A stretch of 64,000 nt of DNA from Hirudinaria manillensis. Its lineage: Eukaryota; Annelida; Clitellata; Hirudinida; Hirudinidae. The position numbers and the translations under genes are program-made. Where the stretch lies: positions 1,827,001 to 1,891,000 of the forward strand of contig CM067537.1 in the NCBI GenBank assembly GCA_034509925.1. Direction: 5' to 3'. The notes under the pieces are model-generated. The model worked only from the letters and a program-made list of their open reading frames with translations. It made no database searches and had not been told where the DNA came from. Of the stretch, positions 58,401 through 64,000 are shown piece by piece (position 1 is the stretch's first letter; the number at the start of each line of letters is the position of its first letter).

Positions 58401-61222
58401 TGCTATTGAGTTAAGTTATAATGTAATAATATTTGTAACCTTTTCATTACTCAGATATCACCAGAGGGTGTTGTACATTGACATTGACATTCACCATGGA
58501 GACGGTGTCGAGGAAGCATTCTATACTACTGACAGAGTCATGACAATGTCTTTTCACAAGTATGGAGAGTACTTCCCTGGCACTGGTGATCTCAGGGTTA
58601 GTACTCTGTACAGTTGTTACTATTAAATGCGACTCGTTTGTTGAATTGTATTTGCATTTGAGATTATTATTATAATAATTATGTTAATAAATCATTAATA
58701 GGGCCATTTAGAAATGGTTATAACCTTATTTGACCAATTATAAGCTTTTTTTAACACAAGAAATACATCTGTAATATGATATCATAGCCTATTTATATTA
58801 CTAAACCGGTTGTCAAGTAATTAACTCAGGATATATTTATTAATATCTTTATGTTCAAACCTTCCACCAGGACATAGGAGCTGGAAAAGGAAAATACTAC
58901 GCCGTCAACTTCCCACTGAGGGACGGAATCAATGACGAGTCTTACGAGCAAGTCTTCCAGCCGGTGATGTCCAAGGTGATGGAGATGTTCCAGCCGAGCG
59001 CGATCGTCCTCCAGTGCGGAGCGGACTCCCTGTCCGGGGACCGTCTCGGCTGCTTCAACCTCTCCCTGAAGGGTCACGGAAAGTGCGTTGAGTTCGTGAG
59101 GAAGTTCAACATGCCCACGTTGATGGTGGGCGGAGGTGGTTACACCATCAGGAACGTCGCCAGATGCTGGACTTATGAGACTTCAATTGCCCTCAACTGC
59201 GACATTGCCAATGGTTAATAGTTGCTGCTGGCATTTTGAGTTTTTTTTGATAAATATTTATATTAATTAATAACTCGAGTATTATTAATCATTTAAATAT
59301 TAATATTGACTAATAACTTTAATGTTATTTTATTTATTCTGAGCACTTTTGTTTTATATTTCAACTTTGATTCCTCATCATAATTATTTTTGAACTGTAA
59401 ATTATAATTGCAAAAATGAATTTTAATTTAATTATTTAAGTAACCAATGCAATGTGCTTGGCTCTTGAATTTATCAACTGATCATAACTCTTAATCTTAC
59501 AGAATTACCGTACAACGACTACTTTGAATATTACGGACCCGACTTCAGACTTCACATCAACCCGTCCAACATGGCCAATCAGAACACGCCCGAGTATCTG
59601 GAGAAGGTCAAGACCAGGCTGTTTGAGAACCTCCGGATGCTCCCCCATGCACCAGGAGTGCAAATGCAGGGTTGGGTCTTTGAATCTCGTTATTGTTTGT
59701 TTTTATTCGTTATAAAGCAATTATCTAATTTAGTTATGTTTTTATTTTTGTTAGAGTAATTTGTATAGTGGTAGCTATCTTTATGCTCATGATGGCAATG
59801 AAGACGATGTTGCTAATGATTTGAGAAACTTGATTTTGCAGACATCCCAGAAGATGCCATCAAGGAGGAGTCTGACGACGAGGACAGACAGAATCCGGAC
59901 GAAAGAGTTTCAAGTAAGTGCAGTTGTGGCAGCTCGAAACGATTCTGTCGTTTCAAGGGCTCTTTCTTTTCTCACCTTCCTCCCTAACGGTTGAGATCAG
60001 AAAAACGATCCGATATGATTTTTTTTGTTTTATTTTTTTCTTAAATTCTAATATATTTGCCCTCAATCATGTCTTGTTGTTGCTTGGAACTGCAGACGTT
60101 TTTAAGCATTTGGACCCTAATACTGGCAAGAAATCTTATTCTGGTAAGACACAATCGTTCTCTATCTGATCTCTATTCTACCTCTTCTGCGTACTGCTAC
60201 GATGCGAGCGCTCGATAGATCGGTGTTGATAATAGTTAGGCCCTCTTAACCCTCGAATGTTTTCCAGCATATTAGGGGAATGTGTTTGATGTTTAGAGGT
60301 GATGATGATGATGATACTAATCATAATCACATTTACTCGTATGTTGTCTTTACTGATATAGCTAACATTATCGGTTAACTAACAGGAATTGCCACTAACC
60401 TCATCAATAAAGTTCTTATCAATGAATAAATTATGTTAAACTATGTTAATACTGCTATACTAGGTTTATAATTTTTGGAATTACTTGATATACTAGTGAG
60501 ATATTACATTATTTGTTGTAAACACACACCAATGTATATGTAATTTAACTGCATCATTCTGATATCTCCATAACAACATCTAATCTGTCATGGTTTATCT
60601 CTTAATCTTATTAGTTATGCTGCATCCAGAAATACCTCCGTGGCATTTAGATTCGATTGCATTGTTATCTCATTTCTTTGCTCACTCGCTCGCATCGTCG
60701 TCGTTTCAGTCCGTGCCAGCGACAAGAGGATCGCATGCGACGAGGAATTCTCGGACAGCGAGGACGAAGGAGAAGTGAAGAAGAAGCACCATGAAAGCAT
60801 GAAGACCAAGCGAATGAAGCTCGATGATGAGGTCAAGACACCCTCCAGTGCAGCAGGTGAGTGTCGGTGACGACTTTGACGGTCATTGATCTCGTCAAAA
60901 CGATTGTCGATTGACTGTAATGACGAATGCATCAGTCGAATGTCATCATATCAAAATATCATTCTTCTCATCCTTTGAAGGCAACACAGAATCAAAGGAG
61001 GCAGTCAAAGAAGGAGCTCTCACGCCACCTAAAGAGGTTCCACCGCAGTCATCATCTTCACCCGTCTCCACCACGGAGGCCAACAAAATGAGTCCAGAGC
61101 AGACCCAGAGTGCAACCTCGACTCCTTCTGTGCCCAAGGCAGCAGAGCCCACGGGCAAGGGGACCGACAAGCCGCAGGCCGGTGCGCCCTCTGCGGCAGT
61201 CGAGGAGTCCGGCGACCATTGA
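55428..61222 (+). CDS. HDAC1: Histone deacetylase 1/2, class I (536 aa)
   Basis: Nuclear Zn-dependent lysine deacetylase, catalytic subunit of Sin3, NuRD and CoREST complexes. Exons: 55428-55479, 55716-55828, 55945-56062, 57495-57569, 58015-58153, 58455-58596, 58871-59213, 59503-59670, 59842-59913, 60710-60856, 60981-61222; all phases close (1611 nt). The start [18 protein letters not shown] matches the family N-terminus. Catalytic landmarks are intact: [70 protein letters not shown]. The inositol-phosphate-contact region [11 protein letters not shown] is present. The tail has the CK2-type acidic patch [15 protein letters not shown], then Lys-rich and a longer Ser/Thr/Pro/Ala-rich end (usual length about 480-490 aa). 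Intron 3 carries four repeated hairpins; a 48-nt symmetric exon may be alternatively included at 60096-60143. Confidence 0.98.
56450..56519 (+). ncRNA. miRNA-like hairpin 1 in HDAC1 intron 3
   Basis: 5' arm AGCAAGATTGCTTCCAG (56456-56472) and 3' arm CTGGCAATGAAGCTTGCT (56496-56513) pair as AGCAAG/CTTGCT, TT/AA, TT/AA, CCAG/CTGG with small internal loops. The stem extends inward by ATTT/AAAT, and outward after a 2-nt loop by about 6 bp. The overall size and shape suit a pre-miRNA. Confidence 0.55.
56735..56804 (+). ncRNA. miRNA-like hairpin 2 in HDAC1 intron 3
   Basis: Core 56741-56798. Both arms are identical to hairpin 1, but the loop differs; the inward extension is TATTTT pairing with AAAATA. 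It begins 285 bp after hairpin 1. Confidence 0.55.
56995..57066 (+). ncRNA. miRNA-like hairpin 3 in HDAC1 intron 3
   Basis: Core 57001-57060. The 5' arm starts GGCAGG and the 3' arm ends CTTGCC. The A-to-G and T-to-C changes relative to AGCAAG/CTTGCT keep the terminal pair, and the second A-to-G gives a G-U wobble. The rest of both arms is unchanged; the loop is unrelated to the other copies. Confidence 0.55.
57261..57331 (+). ncRNA. miRNA-like hairpin 4 in HDAC1 intron 3
   Basis: Core 57267-57325. Arms are identical to hairpins 1 and 2. Inward extension is CTTT/AAAG where hairpin 1 has ATTT/AAAT, another pair-preserving change. It lies about 170 bp before exon 4. Confidence 0.55.
57617..57738. 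repeat. 20-bp AT minisatellite, about 6 copies, in HDAC1 intron 4
   Basis: Unit ATAATATTAATATAATTATT repeated head-to-tail with one late substitution. Confidence 0.92.
60096..60143 (+). other. HDAC1: Putative 48-nt cassette exon of HDAC1
   Basis: Flanked by an acceptor (GGAACTGCAG) and a strong donor (GTAAGA). 48 nt, phase 1 to 1, no stop: it would add 16 residues (containing [15 protein letters not shown]) between the catalytic domain's DERVS end and the [13 protein letters not shown] tail segment without shifting the frame. It is not part of standard HDAC1/2. Confidence 0.4.
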
Positions 61223-61742
61223 AGCGGTGGCACTGTTGACAGTTGTTTAGTTTTATACACCATTGTTCTCACTTTTCCTTTTACCACGTCGTCCATTCGA
61301 AGTAACCTCTTCCCCGCCTGCCATTTTTATGCGAACAAATCTCCATTCTACTTTGAGTAGACGGGCAGTCGTCGACACATCAGAACCTCCCCAGAGTTCG
61401 GGTACGGCTGCGGCTTCACTCGTTGGTCCGACGGCGCCACTGTCGTGCCGTTAGGAATCGGCCTCCGATGTCGATTTTAAATTTATTTTATATTTGGACT
61501 GAAGATGTATTTGTCTCGTGTTGGTATTTTTTGAGAAACTAACGTGTTGTGTTGTTGTCTCAATGAGTGACTGTGCTGCCACTGGTTGCTACTCATGATT
61601 TTGGGACCAGTGAAATGCTGAGCGATTGGCTATGGGATTTGGTGTCAGAGCTGATGGAATTTGATAGTTTGAATTTCTATTTGAGGTAATCAATGCACAA
61701 GTTCAGACCGAGTATTGATAAATATCTTCGACTCAACACTGG

Positions 61743-61748
61743 AATAAA
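61743..61748 (+). terminator. Candidate HDAC1 polyadenylation signal
   Basis: AATAAA 521 bases after the HDAC1 stop and 60 bases before the AIMP2 stop on the other strand. Confidence 0.5.
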
Positions 61749-61807
61749 CATAATTATTGAATTAAGATTAACTTGTGATTGAGGTAATCACTGCTTAGAG
61801 TTATCAG

Positions 61808-63653
61808 TTACATCGGGGTCACTGAATCAAGCAATTTTGCTGCAGCAGAGAAATGTGGTAGTTGTGAGCAATGCTCAAACCATTTCTGGATTTCAGGTGA
61901 GATGTTGCTTCCTCTGCCTTTCTTCATAAGTGCTGACCACGATGCAATGTCTGCCAGAGAAACTGAGGAGCCAAAGAGCAGTGGACCTGCTGAGACTCTC
62001 AGAGTCGATTGTAGCTTTGCAACCATGTCCTCAGTTTCACAGCTGTCGACGATGTCCTCTGCTACCGTCAGGTGGTCTATGTTCGTTGGGTTTCGAATGC
62101 CACCTTCAGAAACTGACCTGACATCATTATTTGCTGTTGCAGACTCTATCAGATAGAACAAGTATTTTGAAATGCTTCTCTCTCCAAGGATGTGCATGTT
62201 CAATCCTACAGATGTTGAGCAGTTTGCAAACCCTCCTAGGTCCTTCCAAATAACAGTCACCCTCTGACTGCCTGATTCCTCTGGCACTTCTGGCTGCCTT
62301 GTCTTGAAGGCCTTCTTGAGTATTTCCAATTTTTCATCAGAAATATCGAGATTCGAGTGGACGAGAGTGCTGAGGTTGAAGGATTCAAGTGAGCCAAGGG
62401 CATCCAGCAATACTAAGAGGGAAAAGGGCAGATTGCTCGGATCGCAGTTTACGACAACGTTTTTTCTCTTTGTACCTGCAGGCTCAACTGGCAATGATGA
62501 GGCTGGGATTATGTGACTCTTCATCTGGAGATCGCTGCATCTGGTAGAGATCTGATCAGGTAGAGAACTAAGTTTCTCGAGGTCCTTCTTTGAATCATCA
62601 TTGGGCACAAAAGACGTCATCGAGACGGTACATTTCGAGAGACCTGCAGCTTGTGTCGGCGTCTGGGGTGAGTTTTCCAGTCGGTCATCCACTGCCAGCG
62701 ATTGTTTCGGAATAGTTGAGACTGCAATGGAGGAAGCACAATCGTCGACTCTGCATCTCAGTCTCTTCAGCTTCTCGAGCACTCTGTCCATTCTTTTCTC
62801 CAAGAGCAACAGAGCAGAGAGTGGCCGATCCGACCCTCCGTCATTTTCCTTCTGTTCTGGAAACTTTGTCAACAGTTTGACGGAGTAGCTGTCTCCTATG
62901 TCAGAAACAAAAAAAAGAAATCCTTCATTACCCTGGCATTGCATAATTTGTAAGAAACCAATTGTAGAAGATTATCAAACATCAATCAGCCTAACCTATC
63001 ATAATTGACTGAAGCCCCCTCAAACTAAGGATGGTGAAAACAATAACAGGGATTTTAATTAATTATTTTATGAATTAAATTGGATCCATTTCACACCCTT
63101 ATGGAACTAATGAGACACAAAATTTGATGTGAAGGCTGGAACTGTTGCACGAAATCGCTGAAAATAGTCAGCACGTGTCTAGCAGGGGTGCTACATCATG
63201 TCAGGCTCCTCAAACAACTCGAGAAGTGCCTCCAAGGCAGATATGCAAGACACAAAGTTCTCAAAAGATTGAATATATAAATAAAACATCACAAACTCAA
63301 GTACGACTTGTAATTAAAAATGCTTGCAAAGCATCATCAATTCATTGCTTTGCACTTCCCTCCCATAGGTTGTGGTCTCACATTCAAAGTCACAAACTCA
63401 CAAACGATTGCTCATGGGTGCATAACGTAACAACAACGAGTTTTATTTCATTAACTAAAATTGGAAAAGAAAAAAAAAAGATAAGCCAGTGATACCCAGT
63501 GATAAGACAAGTTAAACAGATATGACAAATTCAATTACAAGCCATGCTGCAAAGTTAGCAACCTAATCTGCATATCGGATTCTCGTAGACCTTCTGGAGG
63601 TCGATCTTGTGGCCAAACAGGTCCCTGATGTTTTGCATCTTGTACTTGATCAT
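61808..63653 (-). CDS. AIMP2: AIMP2 (p38/JTV1), scaffold of the multi-aminoacyl-tRNA synthetase complex (392 aa)
   Basis: Non-catalytic core scaffold of the cytosolic multisynthetase complex; in animals its N-terminus docks lysyl-tRNA synthetase and a coiled coil binds other subunits. Exons 63653-63563 and 62895-61808, joined in phase 1 (RL|GDSYS). Exon 1: [19 protein letters not shown]...PICRL. Exon 2: a coiled coil ([18 protein letters not shown]), a low-conservation Ser-rich linker longer than in vertebrates, then a GST-like fold: [52 protein letters not shown] and a GST-C part with [20 protein letters not shown] and [14 protein letters not shown]. Human AIMP2 is 320 aa. The first exon is assigned by phase, position and resemblance; a start within exon 2 (62944) would lack the KRS-binding segment. 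An AG at the 5' edge of exon 1 hints at an upstream UTR exon. Confidence 0.9.
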
Positions 63654-64000
63654 GGTTGGTCTGTGAAATGTACAACATACTGTATATCTAGGTGTACTGA
63701 TCCATATTGCAACAATAATCACAGTAAGAGCACAAAAACACACAAGACATCTCTAACTAATGCACATAGCATCACATAAATCAACTATTACTATTATCAC
63801 TATCTTTATTATTATTATTATTTTTCTCTTCTCAGCTTCACTGCCAGTGAGGAATGAATGCTGAGCACTACTACTACTACTTATTATTATTATTGTTATT
63901 ATTACATCAGGTAACACTTTACTCAAATGGTTCACTTAAATTAATAATCGTGGCAAAAGCCATGACTATTGCAAAGTAATGCACCAACCTCTCCAAAGAC
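63654..64000. other. Upstream flank of AIMP2
   Basis: Should hold the AIMP2 5' UTR and promoter. Short ATT microsatellites lie at about 63808-63825 and 63880-63903, and CTCAGC...GCTGAG, a small inverted repeat, at 63834-63865. No exon of another gene was recognised. Confidence 0.4.

Noticed and set aside
62895..62944. AIMP2 start at the ATG 62944 (single-exon gene)
   Set aside because: The splice-consistent exon 63563-63653 supplies a family-like N-terminus, while the peptide before 62895 is pyrimidine-tract-derived (acceptor region).

Overview
This is intron-rich, AT-rich metazoan nuclear DNA. It has GT-AG introns, short exons, animal gene families (HDAC1/2, PIGQ, AIMP2, a matrix metalloproteinase, an immunoglobulin-superfamily protein), a LINE fossil and very many trinucleotide microsatellites, mostly AAT/ATT. 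It looks like an invertebrate, but I cannot name the phylum. All gene models were built by eye: I matched translated exons to known families and required consistent splice phases. No search was run.

Layout. 0.7-4.9 kb (-): an Ig-superfamily gene starting with a signal-peptide exon. 5.5-14.2 kb (-): 6-phosphogluconate dehydrogenase (PGD) in 23 exons. After the normal enzyme core the exons of the helical domain occur a second time, in frame, giving about 755 aa instead of about 480. 15.1-21.5 kb (+): PIGQ/GPI1, divergent from PGD. 21.5-28.4 kb: repeat-rich intergenic DNA with a small motif-dense island near 23.2-23.5 kb. 28.4-34.0 kb (-): a secreted MMP with no hemopexin domain and a Thr-rich tail. 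34-43.3 kb: a microsatellite-filled desert. 43.4-55.2 kb: a lineage-type family of small secreted acidic PAN/apple-like proteins (two clear copies, one short copy, one copy without its signal exon, three relics), spread by an inverted repeat and a roughly 3.3-kb direct duplication. 55.4-61.2 kb (+): HDAC1/2. 61.8-63.65 kb (-): AIMP2, convergent with HDAC1.

The two most unusual observations are as follows. (1) The internally duplicated PGD: the second helical module has lost the catalytic Lys/His/Asn but carries the only copy of the C-terminal tail, which in ordinary 6PGD completes the partner subunit's active site. This suggests a single-chain pseudo-dimer. (2) Four regularly spaced copies of a hairpin of about 60-75 nt in HDAC1 intron 3. 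The arms are almost invariant, the loops and flanks have diverged, and there are compensatory changes. They look like a tandem microRNA (or other structured RNA) cluster that I do not recognise.

The protein-coding genes are housekeeping or secreted functions with no evident joint pathway. The co-location signals are the head-to-head PGD/PIGQ pair and the tail-to-tail HDAC1/AIMP2 pair.
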